Below, one piece after another: positions 9,458 through 18,100 of a stretch of DNA of 33,305 nt. The DNA comes from an uncultured Clostridia bacterium (GTDB lineage Bacteria > Bacillota > Clostridia > Christensenellales > Aristaeellaceae). Every line of letters starts with the position of its first letter. The stretch's first letter is position 1. The stretch is from NCBI GenBank assembly GCA_946413245.1, contig CAMKJS010000034.1, positions 1 through 33,305 of the forward strand, read 5' to 3'. Made by a program: the position numbers and the translations under genes. The notes under the pieces were generated by a model. The model was not told the origin of the DNA. It worked only from the letters and a program-made list of their open reading frames with translations, and searched no databases.

Positions 9458-10258
9458 TCACAGGCCGCTGCCGGCCACGATTTCCGTGATTTCCTGGGTA
9501 ATGGAATTCTGGCGCGCGCGGTTATATTGCAGCTGCAGCCGGTCGATCATCTCCTGGGCGTTCTTGCTCGCGGAGTCCATCGCCATGCGGCGGGCCGCCA
9601 CTTCGCTGGCGTAGCTTTCCCGTACGCAGGCGTGCAGCACGCCGCTGACAAAGGTGGGAACCGCCGCGTTCAGCACAGTCTGCTCGTCCGGCTCGAACAG
9701 CGGATCCGCCTTCCCAGTCTTCTCCGTTTTCTCCAGCGGCAGCACCCACAGCAGGGTGGCTTCCTGGCTCATCATGGATTTATACCGGGTGTACAGGATG
9801 CCCAGCCGGCCGAATTTTCCCTCCAGGAAATCCCGGCACTGCTCGTCCGCGATGCGCTTGGCGTCCAGGCCGGAGAATTTCTCCGATGACACAACCGGTT
9901 TTTCGAAACGGTCGCAGGCCCGCTTGCCCAGAGCGATCACTTCCGCCTCCGGCACCGTAGCCGCCAGCCGGAATACGTTCGCGTTGTATCCTCCCGCCAG
10001 CCCGCGGTCGCCCGCGATCACGATCAGGCGCGTTCCTTCTCCTGAAGGACTCATGTACGGCGTCCGTTCGCATTCCGGCGAGGCGCGGAGCACGCTGACC
10101 AGTTCGTCCAGCGCTCCCACGTATTCGCGGCTCGTGTTCATGTTCCGGGTCGCCCTGCGGATCTTGGAGGCTGCCACCAGTCCCATAGCCCGGGTCAGAT
10201 GCAGGGTGGAGTCCACCGACCGGATCCGGATTTTCAGGGATTTGATATCCGTAGCCAT
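9458..10258 (-). CDS. atpG: F1 ATP synthase gamma subunit
   Basis: This is the central rotor shaft that couples the c-ring to catalysis in beta. The 266-residue protein has the N-terminal coiled-coil helix (IKSLKIRIRSVDSTLHLTRAMGLVAASKIRR, residues 5-35) and the C-terminal helix (SASKNAQEMIDRL, then RARQNSITQEITEIVAGSGL). Conserved elements in between include VIAGDRGLAGGYNANVFR. It is some 20 residues shorter than the usual 285-290; the shortfall is in the central Rossmann-like domain, not the helices. The GGGAGG ribosome site is 15 nt or less from the atpA stop, so the two are cotranslated. Confidence 0.95.
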   Translation of the reverse strand: MATDIKSLKIRIRSVDSTLHLTRAMGLVAASKIRRATRNMNTSREYVGALDELVSVLRASPECERTPYMSPSGEGTRLIVIAGDRGLAGGYNANVFRLAATVPEAEVIALGKRACDRFEKPVVSSEKFSGLDAKRIADEQCRDFLEGKFGRLGILYTRYKSMMSQEATLLWVLPLEKTEKTGKADPLFEPDEQTVLNAAVPTFVSGVLHACVRESYASEVAARRMAMDSASKNAQEMIDRLQLQYNRARQNSITQEITEIVAGSGL

Positions 10259-10273
10259 GTCAATCCTCCCGCG

Positions 10274-11764
10274 TTATCTGAACTGCTTCAGGGCGTCGTC
10301 CAGCTCCGCCACGTCGCTGTTTTCCCAGAAGCCCTTTTCGATGCGGTCCAGCAGATTGCCGTGCCTGGATTCCAGGTATTCGAACAGCCGTGTTTCATAA
10401 TCGGCCACTTCCGCGGGCGCCACTTCGTTCAGATGGCCCCGGGTCACCGCGTACACGATGGCTACCTGGCAGCCCACACGCACCGGATTCGACCGGCCCT
10501 GCTTCAGCACTTCCACGATGCGTTCGCCCAGAGCCAGACGGGCTTTGGTATCCGCGTCCAGATCGCTGCCGAACTGGGAGAAAGCCTGCAGCTCGCGGTA
10601 CTGCGCATACAGCAGCTTCAGTTCGCCGGCCACCTTCTTCATGCCCTTCAGCTGCGCGGAGCCGCCCACGCGGCTCACGGAGATACCGGGGTTGATGGCG
10701 GGGCGGATACCGCTGTGGAACAGCTCCGTCTCCAGGAAGATCTGGCCGTCGGTGATGGAAATCACGTTGGTGGGAATGTAGGCGGATACGTCGCCCGCCT
10801 GGGTCTCGATGATCGGCAGGGCGGTAATGGAGCCGCCGCCGTATTCCGGCGCCACGCAGGCCGCCCGTTCCAGCAGGCGGGAATGCAGATAGAACACGTC
10901 GCCGGGATACGCTTCCCGTCCCGGAGGCCGGCGGATCAGCAGGCTCAGGGCCCGGTACGCCACCGCGTGCTTGCTCAGGTCGTCATAGATGATCAGCACG
11001 TCTCTGCCCTTGGCCCGGAAATACTCCGCCATGGCACAGCCGGAGTACGGCGCGATATACTGCAGCGGAGCGCTCTCCGCCGCAGAGGCGGAAACGATGA
11101 TCGTATAGGGCATGGCCCCGGCCTTTTCCAGCTCCTGGGCGATCTGCACCACGCTGGTCCGCTTCTGGCCGATGGCCACGTAGATACAGATCACGCCCGT
11201 TTCCTTCTGGTTCATAATCGTATCCACCGCGATGGTGGTCTTGCCGGTCTGCCGGTCGCCGATGATCAGCTCGCGCTGACCACGGCCGATGGGGATCATG
11301 GAGTCGATGGCCTTGATGCCCGTCTGCAGCGGCACGGAAACGCCCTTGCGCTGGATGATGCCCGGCGCAGGGGATTCGATGGGACGGATCTCCGTGGTTT
11401 CCGCGGGTCCCTTGCCGTCGATCGGCTCACCCAGCGCGTTCACCACGCGGCCCAGCAGGCCCTCACCCACCGGCACGCTCAGGGCTTCACCCGTGCGGAA
11501 TACCTCGGAGCCCTCGCGCACCGTATCCTTGTCGGAGAGGATGGCCACGGAAACGGTCTCCTCCTCCAGGTTCTGGGCCACGCCGAAGCTGCCGTCCTCG
11601 AACCGGAGCAGCTCATTGGCCATGCAGGAACGCAGCCCGTACACCGTGGCGATACCGTCGCCCACGGTGATCACCGTGCCGCTCTCCTTCATTTCAATTT
11701 TGGATTCGTACTGCCTGATCTGTTCTTTAATGATACTGCTGATTTCTCCGGCCTTGGAGCTCAT
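10274..11764 (-). CDS. atpA: F1 ATP synthase alpha subunit
   Basis: This is the non-catalytic nucleotide-binding subunit alternating with beta in F1, 496 residues, close to the usual 500-510. The P-loop GDRQTGKT is at 169-176. The arginine-finger region lies in the conserved [34 protein letters not shown] stretch around residues 345-375. The N-terminal crown domain has [14 protein letters not shown]. It begins with ATGA overlapping the atpH stop by 4 nt, and atpG follows after 9-15 nt, as in standard operons. Confidence 0.97.
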   Translation of the reverse strand: MSSKAGEISSIIKEQIRQYESKIEMKESGTVITVGDGIATVYGLRSCMANELLRFEDGSFGVAQNLEEETVSVAILSDKDTVREGSEVFRTGEALSVPVGEGLLGRVVNALGEPIDGKGPAETTEIRPIESPAPGIIQRKGVSVPLQTGIKAIDSMIPIGRGQRELIIGDRQTGKTTIAVDTIMNQKETGVICIYVAIGQKRTSVVQIAQELEKAGAMPYTIIVSASAAESAPLQYIAPYSGCAMAEYFRAKGRDVLIIYDDLSKHAVAYRALSLLIRRPPGREAYPGDVFYLHSRLLERAACVAPEYGGGSITALPIIETQAGDVSAYIPTNVISITDGQIFLETELFHSGIRPAINPGISVSRVGGSAQLKGMKKVAGELKLLYAQYRELQAFSQFGSDLDADTKARLALGERIVEVLKQGRSNPVRVGCQVAIVYAVTRGHLNEVAPAEVADYETRLFEYLESRHGNLLDRIEKGFWENSDVAELDDALKQFR

Positions 11765-12291
11765 GAGTGCATCACTTCCTTGATCTTATCCAGCTTATTT
11801 CGAATACTTCCGTCAATGACCCTGCCGTCGATCTCCACGCGCATTCCGCCGATCAGGCCGGGATCCACCGCGCAGCGCAGCGTCACCTTCCGGCTGAACT
11901 TCTTTTCCAGCCCGATCCTCAGGGCCTCCGCTTCCTCGTCCTTCAACGGCACCGCGGACGTCACCCGGGCGATGGTCTCGCCCCGGTACTCGCGGGTCAG
12001 CTCCCCGTAAATGCGGCCCATATCCTCAAAGGAGGAGACGTGTCCCCGGGAAACCATCATCCGCAGAACGCCCAGCAGGATATCCGGGATCTTTCCCCGG
12101 AAGGCGCTGTCCAGCGAGCGCATTCTTTCTTCCCGGGGAATCGCGGGGCTGGCCAGCATCGCCCGGTAGGCAGGCGTTTCCGCCAGCGTATCGCGCACCG
12201 TCTCCAGCCCGGCCAGGGTCTCCTCGATCAGGTTGTCGCCCGCGGACAGCTCGAAGAGAGCCTGGGCATATTCCTTACTTGTCGTCGTCAT
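11761..12291 (-). CDS. atpH: F1 ATP synthase delta subunit
   Basis: Peripheral-stalk subunit (OSCP homologue) that clamps the b-subunit dimer to the top of F1. At 176 residues it has normal family length. The N-terminal helical domain starts [16 protein letters not shown], and the family signature is in the C-terminal part: [53 protein letters not shown], quoted here only to show DPGLIGG at about 145-151. Its start lies inside the 3' end of atpF (17-nt overlap) and its stop overlaps atpA by 4 nt, so expression of F-H-A is tightly coupled. Confidence 0.95.
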   Translation of the reverse strand: MTTTSKEYAQALFELSAGDNLIEETLAGLETVRDTLAETPAYRAMLASPAIPREERMRSLDSAFRGKIPDILLGVLRMMVSRGHVSSFEDMGRIYGELTREYRGETIARVTSAVPLKDEEAEALRIGLEKKFSRKVTLRCAVDPGLIGGMRVEIDGRVIDGSIRNKLDKIKEVMHS

Positions 12292-12790
12292 GGCCTATCT
12301 CCTGCAGGAAGGAGTCGATCAGCGAACGGTGGTCTTCGGCGTTGATTTCGCGCTCCAGCAGCTTTCCGGTCAGCTGGGCGGATACGTCGGCGATCTCCCG
12401 CTTCATATCGTCCTCCGCCTTCTTCTTCTCCAGCAGCGCGTCCGCCTCCGCCTGACGGCGGATGTCGTTCGCCTTTTCCCGGGCTTCCGAAATAATCTCG
12501 TTGCCCCGGTGCTCCGCCGTGCGCGCCGCGTCGGCGATGATCTGGTCTGACGTCTGCTTCGCCGCTTCCATGGCCGCGGCATAGTTCAGACGATCCTCCT
12601 CCGCCTGCTCCCGGGCGGCTTTCGCCTGGGCATAGTCCGCGTCGATGGCAGCCCGGCGGCTGTCCATGACTTTCTTCACGGGCTTATAGAGGAATTTCTT
12701 CACGATCAGCGTCAAAATCAGCAGATTGCACAGGGCAATCACGATATTCCAGATATTGACGGAAATCACACTCAGGAATGTTTTTTCCAT
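12275..12790 (-). CDS. atpF: Fo ATP synthase b subunit
   Basis: Peripheral-stalk subunit with one N-terminal membrane helix (residues about 8-30: VISVNIWNIVIALCNLLILT) followed by a long, highly charged Ala/Glu/Lys/Arg-rich coiled coil to the C-terminus at 171 residues. The segment VKKFLYKPVKKVMDSRR just after the membrane is the conserved neck of b subunits. A GGAGAAAAGC ribosome site precedes ATG 12790. It follows atpE after a 136-nt gap with two hairpins, and its 3' end overlaps atpH. Confidence 0.95.
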   Translation of the reverse strand: MEKTFLSVISVNIWNIVIALCNLLILTLIVKKFLYKPVKKVMDSRRAAIDADYAQAKAAREQAEEDRLNYAAAMEAAKQTSDQIIADAARTAEHRGNEIISEAREKANDIRRQAEADALLEKKKAEDDMKREIADVSAQLTGKLLEREINAEDHRSLIDSFLQEIGHDDDK

Positions 12791-12809
12791 GCTTTTCTCC
12801 GTTTCTCCG

Positions 12810-12875
12810 GACCGCCCTGGGGCGGCCCCTTTCAGGATTCATTTCTCGCGGCCCGGCCGGACGTCTCCCGTCCGG
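12810..12875 (-). promoter_or_regulatory. Two hairpins in the atpE-atpF gap
   Basis: A hairpin at 12857-12875 has perfect 7-bp arms, CCGGACG and CGTCCGG. A second at 12812-12825 pairs CCGCCC with GGGCGG, extended by G-C pairs beyond one mismatch. They directly follow atpE on the minus-strand transcript and precede the atpF ribosome site. No T tract follows either one. Confidence 0.6.
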
Positions 12876-12926
12876 TGCTTCGGCCGGCTTCGCGACACTC
12901 GTATGAACCCCTGATTACTTCAGCGT

Positions 12927-13238
<312 letters not shown>

Positions 13239-13240
13239 TC

Positions 13241-13254
13241 AGCCGTATTCGGCT
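13241..13254 (-). promoter_or_regulatory. Short hairpin before atpE
   Basis: AGCCG-TATT-CGGCT, a 5-bp stem with a tetraloop, about 20 nt upstream of the atpE start in the atpB-atpE gap. Together with the palindromic repeat at 13272-13294 it makes this 90-nt gap largely structured. Confidence 0.5.
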
Positions 13255-13271
13255 TTTATGCTTATTTTCCA

Positions 13272-13294
13272 TTGATTTGCCGGGGGCAAATCAA
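13272..13294. repeat. GATTTGCC palindromic repeat, copy 2
   Basis: TTGATTTGCC and GGCAAATCAA form a perfect 10-bp stem with a GGG loop. It lies between atpB and atpE, 17 nt after the atpB stop. It shares the ATTTGCC/GGCAAAT arms with copies at 7607-7635 and 28241-28259. Confidence 0.75.
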
Positions 13295-13310
13295 CAAGTC
13301 CCGTTCCCTG

Positions 13311-14246
13311 TCACGCCGCGGGCTGCTGCGCTGCTCCGGCCTTGCGCCGGGCCCGCTTTTCCTTCCGGGCGTTCCAGTCGTCCCAGGGCACCGCCCCGGA
13401 TACGTTCAGCATCGTCAGCATGGCGAAGATGAACGCCTGCATGCATCCGCTGAACACGTCAAAGTAAATGGACAGGATCGCCGGCAGACCGACGCGCAGG
13501 AAGGGAATCTCCCCCAGCACGCCCGGCAGCCATCCCAGCACTGTCTGGCTCAGGCCGCCCAGAGCCGAAGCCATCAGCGCGGAAATCACGGCGCCGCTCA
13601 GGATGTTTCCGTAATGACGGAACGCCATGGACAGCGGCGTGGCAAACTCCCCGATCAGGTTCATCGGGGCGAACACCGGAATCGGCTTGAACAGCCCGAT
13701 GAAGTAGTTCCAGAAGCCTCCGCGGAACTTGTAGTGCATGATCAGGAAGAACACCAGGATCGCCCAGCCGCCGGTGATGTTCACGTCCCCCGTGGGGGAG
13801 AACAGGCCCAGCAGGCAGATCAGCGAGGAGAACGCGCTCAGCGCGATGATCGCCGTCACGAAGGGACCCCAGGCGGAGAAATAGTCGCCCATGTTCTCGT
13901 TCACCAGGTTCTGGCATTTCTCCACAATCCATTCCGCCACCAGCTGCCGCTTCGTCACCGCCCGGGCGGTCAGCCCGTGGGTCAGATAGAGGCACAGCCC
14001 CAGGATGGAGATCATCACGCCCCAGCTGTTGACCTGGCTTTCGCTGATGATCAGCGGCATCACCGGCATCGCGTCATTCTGGTAAAAAACCAGCGCGCCG
14101 GAAATATGCACGCCCTCCGTAGCCGGGGTATAGATGATCTTCAGCACCATGCAGGCCAGAATCGGCAGAATCATCAGCGCGATCAGGGCCCGGTCCACAG
14201 CCTTGAAATGTTTGCTGTGGATGTCCGGCGCCATTTCTTCAGTCAA
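13311..14246 (-). CDS. atpB: Fo ATP synthase a subunit
   Basis: Membrane stator subunit that provides the ion half-channels against the c-ring. The 311-residue protein has at least five hydrophobic segments and the essential arginine (Arg210 by my count) in SMAFRHYGNILSG, followed by the conserved GN pair. Further support comes from NLIGEFATPLSMAFR and ILSIYFDVFSGCMQAFIFAMLT near the C-terminus. The Lys/Arg-rich tail after WDDWNARK is an extension of about 25 residues. It starts 8 nt inside the end of the atpI-like gene. Confidence 0.95.
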   Translation of the reverse strand: MTEEMAPDIHSKHFKAVDRALIALMILPILACMVLKIIYTPATEGVHISGALVFYQNDAMPVMPLIISESQVNSWGVMISILGLCLYLTHGLTARAVTKRQLVAEWIVEKCQNLVNENMGDYFSAWGPFVTAIIALSAFSSLICLLGLFSPTGDVNITGGWAILVFFLIMHYKFRGGFWNYFIGLFKPIPVFAPMNLIGEFATPLSMAFRHYGNILSGAVISALMASALGGLSQTVLGWLPGVLGEIPFLRVGLPAILSIYFDVFSGCMQAFIFAMLTMLNVSGAVPWDDWNARKEKRARRKAGAAQQPAA

Positions 14247-14667
14247 TCAGATCACTTCCTTCCGTTTCGGAAGATTCTGCGTCCCGCTTCCGGTCGATCG
14301 CCGGGCGGAACAGGATTCCGATCCTGGGGAACAGCAGCGGAATCAGGGTCGCGTATACGTTGGTCTTCAGCACCCCGACCAGCAGCGCGCAGAGCGCGCC
14401 AACCGCCAGCAGACGGATGGACGCGGAAGCCTTCACCCGCCGGGCAGCCTCGTCGGGCTTTCCTCCTTCCACCGCCAGGCTCACCGTCCGCGCCATGAGG
14501 AAGAAATTGCCGACAGCCACCGCCGCGCCGCTCAGGTTTCCCAGCAGCACGGACAGATCCCATTTCCCCAGGATCAGGAATACCGCTTCCATCACCAGGC
14601 TGAGCGCACCCGTCCAGCAGGCGATGTATCCGGTCTCCTTTCTGACCGCGGGATCCAGGTTCGCCAC
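14239..14667 (-). CDS. atpI: AtpI-like ATP synthase accessory membrane protein
   Basis: This small polytopic protein of 142 residues has four hydrophobic stretches (ACWTGALSLVMEAVFLIL, LLGNLSGAAVAVGNFFLMA, IRLLAVGALCALLVGVL and YATLIPLLFPRIGILF). Being the first gene of the atp operon and of the right size, it is the AtpI position, whose homologues assist c-ring assembly or Na+/Mg2+ supply. Sequence conservation in this family is low, so the call rests mainly on position and topology. I chose GTG 14667, which has AGGAGGG 8-9 nt upstream; the upstream ATG at 14694 has no ribosome site. Its end overlaps atpB by 8 nt. Confidence 0.8.
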   Translation of the reverse strand: MANLDPAVRKETGYIACWTGALSLVMEAVFLILGKWDLSVLLGNLSGAAVAVGNFFLMARTVSLAVEGGKPDEAARRVKASASIRLLAVGALCALLVGVLKTNVYATLIPLLFPRIGILFRPAIDRKRDAESSETEGSDLID

Positions 14668-14712
14668 CGATTTCCCCTCCTGTAAAAACGTCACGTCCGC
14701 TCTGTCATTCCC

Positions 14713-14729
14713 CGCGGCTGAACGCCGCG
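14713..14729 (-). promoter_or_regulatory. Leader hairpin of the atp operon
   Basis: CGCGGC and GCCGCG arms with a 5-nt loop lie between the promoter and the atpI start, in a predicted leader of about 80 nt. On the plus strand it is followed by five Ts, so it could alternatively stop antisense transcription. Confidence 0.45.
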
Positions 14730-14754
14730 TTTTTCATGAACAGAATCAAAGGAT

Positions 14755-14783
14755 ATTTTATCAAATCCAACCCGGTTTTGCAA
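14755..14783 (-). promoter_or_regulatory. Promoter of the ATP synthase operon
   Basis: On the minus strand TTGCAA (14783-14778), a 17-nt spacer and TAAAAT (14760-14755), preceded by TGA (extended -10). It is about 90 nt upstream of the atpI start and 50 nt downstream of the preceding minus-strand gene. Confidence 0.75.
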
Positions 14784-14835
14784 CCTTCCTCTCCCCCGGT
14801 TTCCCGGAAAAAGCAGGAAAAAACAGAAAAGAAAA

Positions 14836-16656
14836 TCACCAGTCAGAATCCCAGTCGGTATCGCCCGCGTCCCAGTCATCGTAGTCAGAGCTGTAACTGT
14901 CCCTGTCCCGTTCCGCCCGCCGGGCCGCCTCCTGTGCCTCCCGCTCAATTCTTATCTCTTCCGCCCGGATCCCGGCCCAGACCGCGGAGGTTTTGAAATC
15001 GGTGGCGTCCCAGTCCGACTCCCAGTCCGTCTGATAGGTTTCGCCCAGCCAGGTATCGGCGGTCTGATCCCGCGCTGGGCTGGAAGCCGATATCCAGCTG
15101 CTGCTGTCGGAGTCGTAGGAATACCACTTGCTCTTGTAATGGTAATAAACGGTATGGTTCTGTTCGTAGTAGCCGTTGACATCGTGCAGATCCGCCCAGA
15201 GCGCTGATTCCTTAAAGCTTGTAAAAGCCCAGGTTTCCTGCCACTCCCGCTGATAATAATTCCCCAGATATTTGATGCGGGCAGCGTTCAGATCCGGTTC
15301 CTCCGCGGATTGCCACAGTTTCTTTTCTCTGTCATAGGAATACCACGGTCCAACCACGTTCCCCGAAAGAATCCCCGGGAGATAAGACTTTTTATCCCGA
15401 CAGTAAACGGTGTCCTCCTGCCTGTAGTATCCGTCTTTCTCATGCTTCAGCGCATAGTATGTCGATTCATTGAAGGGCAGCACGTGTTCGGAAAGCTGAT
15501 CCGATCCCTTCAGGTCCTTCAGGTATTCCAGCTGATCCGCCGGAACGCCGAGTTTGAGGGGACAGGCGCATTCCGCCCAGTCATCCGCTTCCGCGCTGTA
15601 GCTGTACCAGTCATGGGCCAGCCCGGCAAACGTCATGCGGAACCTGTAGTAGACGGCGTCCGTACTCCGGTAATACCCTTCCTTGATCGGGAAGGTCGAA
15701 TAATCAGGCACTCCCCACGCATCCTGCCAGAAAGCTCCCAGATAGGTCTCCGCGCCGTGATAAACAGGCGCGGAAGCCTCTTTCCAGTCCTTCTCCTCCT
15801 CAATATACGCATACCAGCGGGAACCGTCCCGGTAATAAACAGCGGTATCCAGAACAGAAGCCTTCTCCCCGTCGGTCAGGCCGTCCCAATAGGATACCGT
15901 ACGGTAGTAACCGTACTGTGACAGGTAAGTTCTTTCCTCCGGTTGGTAATATCCGTCGTTCAGATGAGTGTTGCTTGCCGCGGAGACGGTGATTTCACCT
16001 GTATGGACGTTATAGGTATAGTACTGGTCGCCGATCTTTCTGCTGTCGTACGTTTTCGGATTCCGGTAAAAAGCTTCTCTCTCCTGCCGGATCACACGCT
16101 GCGTATGAATATACTGTATTGCTCCGCCGCCAGTGTACAAAAGGAGCAGCGCCAGCAGAAATGTCAGGATCTTGTGGGAATGCATCCAGTTCAGGATCGG
16201 GTTTTTATACTTCCGGACAGTCCTCGTTGTCCGGGTCGTCCCACCACCGGAAGTCCCCGGTCCGCCGCCGTCCGGATAGATTCCCCGGTTATGGCATTCC
16301 GAGAGCAGTTTCTCAAAGAGTTCCCGGACCGCGTATGCTTCGTCCGGGCCGTCGTACCGCACCGCCCGGGAACCGTCGGATTTGTTTTTGTAGACGACAA
16401 AACGGTTTTCTCCCGCCTTGTAGATTCCGAAGGCCCTGGCCTCCCGGAAGTCCTCACCGATAAAGAAGCGCATGCGCAGCCGCGGCATCCCGCGCTCCGC
16501 GCAGTATTCCTTCAGTTCCTCAATGGTTTTCGGCTGAAGAATCTTCCGGGGAGGATCCGGAACGTAGTTCTGATTCTGTCCTCCGCATTGCGGGCACGTC
16601 CGCTCGTCCGACCGGACCGTTCCCCCGCAGAAGCTGCATTTTGACGTCGATGCCAT
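14836..16656 (-). CDS. Zinc-ribbon membrane protein with four aromatic repeats
   Basis: I do not recognise a named family for the main part of this 606-residue protein. Residues 7-24 form a zinc ribbon (CSFC...CPQC). Residues about 40-125 are a mixed, probably cytoplasmic domain, then a Gly/Thr-rich linker leads to one membrane helix (about 162-182). The outer 380 residues hold four units starting near 235, 328, 409 and 495. Each unit has GYY, then VYY or VYC, then WYxY with a Trp 5-9 residues on, and often a later YLG...W...W stretch. The tail is Asp/Trp-rich (DWDAGDTDWDSDW). It has its own promoter and is divergent from another zinc-ribbon membrane protein. The topology (N-terminus in) is inferred. 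Confidence 0.8.
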   Translation of the reverse strand: MASTSKCSFCGGTVRSDERTCPQCGGQNQNYVPDPPRKILQPKTIEELKEYCAERGMPRLRMRFFIGEDFREARAFGIYKAGENRFVVYKNKSDGSRAVRYDGPDEAYAVRELFEKLLSECHNRGIYPDGGGPGTSGGGTTRTTRTVRKYKNPILNWMHSHKILTFLLALLLLYTGGGAIQYIHTQRVIRQEREAFYRNPKTYDSRKIGDQYYTYNVHTGEITVSAASNTHLNDGYYQPEERTYLSQYGYYRTVSYWDGLTDGEKASVLDTAVYYRDGSRWYAYIEEEKDWKEASAPVYHGAETYLGAFWQDAWGVPDYSTFPIKEGYYRSTDAVYYRFRMTFAGLAHDWYSYSAEADDWAECACPLKLGVPADQLEYLKDLKGSDQLSEHVLPFNESTYYALKHEKDGYYRQEDTVYCRDKKSYLPGILSGNVVGPWYSYDREKKLWQSAEEPDLNAARIKYLGNYYQREWQETWAFTSFKESALWADLHDVNGYYEQNHTVYYHYKSKWYSYDSDSSSWISASSPARDQTADTWLGETYQTDWESDWDATDFKTSAVWAGIRAEEIRIEREAQEAARRAERDRDSYSSDYDDWDAGDTDWDSDW

Positions 16657-16701
16657 CGTATTCTTTCTCCTGTTTCCTCACATTGTATGTCTGTGCCTCA
16701 G

Positions 16702-16731
16702 ATTATAGCAGATTTTCAAAAGAAGTGGCAA
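16702..16731 (-). promoter_or_regulatory. Promoter of the four-repeat protein gene
   Basis: On the minus strand TTGCCA (16731-16726), an 18-nt spacer and a perfect TATAAT (16707-16702), about 45 nt upstream of the ATG at 16656. Confidence 0.65.
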
Positions 16732-16735
16732 GCAA

Positions 16736-16782
16736 AAACAGGCAGACTTCCGGGGATTCCGCCGCCCGGCATCCGCCTGTTT
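16736..16782 (-). terminator. Terminator-like inverted repeat in the divergent region
   Basis: AAACAGGC (16736-16743) and GCCTGTTT (16775-16782) are exact inverted arms, with an inner CCGGG/CCCGG pairing. On the minus strand the structure ends in TTTTT, so it looks like an intrinsic terminator, yet no minus-strand gene is seen upstream of it. It immediately precedes the -35 of the promoter at 16702-16731. Confidence 0.45.
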
Positions 16783-16846
16783 CTTCCGGTTCAGCCGTTC
16801 TTCCGGATCAGGGCCGAAAAAGGATAGCGGAGAAACAAAAAAAGGA

Positions 16847-16875
16847 TAGTCAAGACCGGAAAAATGCGATAAAAT
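16847..16875 (+). promoter_or_regulatory. Promoter of the RanBP2-like zinc-finger protein gene
   Basis: TAGTCA (16847-16852, four of six consensus bases), a 17-nt spacer and TAAAAT (16870-16875). It gives a leader of about 80 nt with a small hairpin before the AAGGAG ribosome site. Confidence 0.5.
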
Positions 16876-16962
16876 GAAAGACGGAGAAAAAAGAATCTGC
16901 CGAAGGCCGCGTTCTGCGGCAAACCGGAAATTCCTGAAAAGACGGATTGTAAGGAGAATACC

Positions 16963-18090
16963 ATGGGAAAGCTTGTAATGGCGTACTGGGATTGCCCCTT
17001 CTGCGGCACGCAGGGCGTACGCGGCGACGTCGTGAACTGCCCTTCCTGCGGCCGGGCCCGCGGCGAGGTCAAGTTCTATATGAAGGACCACGCGGAAAAC
17101 GAAACCCGGGAAGCGAACGAAACCGGGGATATCGAATATCTGGACGAGGAGAAGGCGAAAACCTTCAGCAGGAATCCGGACTGGTACTGTTCCTTCTGCA
17201 ACTCGCTGAACAGTGACAACGCCGCCTTCTGTTCCAACTGCGGCGCTACCCGCGAGAGTTCTGAAGCGAACTATTTCGAGATGCACAAAAAGAAGGAGGA
17301 ACGCGAAAAGGCCAATCAGCCCGCGCAGGCAGCGCCCGCCCGCTCCGCCCCGCAGAGCAAGCGCCCGCTGTTCATCATCCTGGCTGTCATCCTCGTTATC
17401 GTCGGAGTCTTTGTGTACCTGAACGGGAACAAGACATCCGGGGATCTGACGGTATCCTCCGTTTCCTGGGCCCGGGCCATCCAGATCGAGGAGAATATTG
17501 AGTATCAGGAATCCGGCTGGAATCTGCCGGCCGGCGCCGAGGAAACCGCGCAGAAAACCGAGCTGCATCATTATGACAGCGTGCTCGACCATTACGAAGA
17601 CAAGGAAGTGGAGCGCTCCCGCCAGGTCATCGACCATTACGAAACCTATTACACCTATGAGGACCGGGGCAACGGCACCTTCGAGCAGATTCCCCACGAG
17701 CGCCCGGTGTACACCACCGAATATTACACGGAGACCGTGCAGCAGCCGGTCTATGTGCAGGTTCCGCGGTACGCCACCAAGTATTACTACAACATCTGGC
17801 GATGGACGCCGACCCGGACGGCTTCCGCCTCCGGAGAGGACAAGAAGCCTGCCTGGCCGGAAACCAATCTGGCGGAAAACGAACGCGAAGGCGACCGCCG
17901 GGAGGAATACCGTTTCACCGTCACCGCGAAGAAAGACAACGCCACCGCCGTGTACCGCCTGGCTGAGACGGACTGGAACAACCTGAACGTCGGAGATTCG
18001 ATCTACATCACTTCCAAACGCACCGGTGCCGACGCCTATATCTCTGATAAGAAGGGAAACAAAATCGCCGATATTGAACGGGTCAACTGA
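16963..18090 (+). CDS. Membrane protein with zinc ribbon and RanBP2-like zinc finger
   Basis: The product has 375 residues and no family name I can give with confidence. Cys11/14/26/29 form a zinc ribbon. A second finger, WYCSFCNSLNSDNAAFCSNC (residues 74-93), matches the RanBP2-type pattern W-x-C-x2-C-x3-N-x6-C-x2-C. After a Lys/Glu and Pro/Ala linker comes one membrane helix (about 135-153), then an outer domain unusually rich in Tyr and His, with repeated HYD/HYE motifs and paired Tyr residues. The last 90 residues look like a small beta domain (NVGDSIYITSKR). ATG 16963 has AAGGAG just upstream. It is divergent from the other zinc-ribbon protein and ends at a shared terminator. Confidence 0.8.
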   Translation: MGKLVMAYWDCPFCGTQGVRGDVVNCPSCGRARGEVKFYMKDHAENETREANETGDIEYLDEEKAKTFSRNPDWYCSFCNSLNSDNAAFCSNCGATRESSEANYFEMHKKKEEREKANQPAQAAPARSAPQSKRPLFIILAVILVIVGVFVYLNGNKTSGDLTVSSVSWARAIQIEENIEYQESGWNLPAGAEETAQKTELHHYDSVLDHYEDKEVERSRQVIDHYETYYTYEDRGNGTFEQIPHERPVYTTEYYTETVQQPVYVQVPRYATKYYYNIWRWTPTRTASASGEDKKPAWPETNLAENEREGDRREEYRFTVTAKKDNATAVYRLAETDWNNLNVGDSIYITSKRTGADAYISDKKGNKIADIERVN

Positions 18091-18100
18091 TCCGGCACAC

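Larger units (their letters stand above)
16657..16962. other. 306-bp divergent intergenic region
   Basis: No gene is visible. It holds a minus-strand promoter (16702-16731) for the repeat protein, a plus-strand promoter (16847-16875) for the second zinc-ribbon gene, a long inverted repeat (16736-16782) and a small hairpin GCCGC-GTTCT-GCGGC (16906-16920) in the plus-strand leader. Confidence 0.7.

Noticed and set aside
10199-12010. 603-codon open frame on the plus strand
   Set aside because: Antisense to atpA and atpH; low-complexity translation, no ribosome site or family.
16963-18090. Minus-strand frame 16678-18189 as a gene
   Set aside because: The plus-strand protein has zinc fingers, a membrane helix, a ribosome site and a terminator; the opposite frame is a Val/Gly/Arg-rich shadow.
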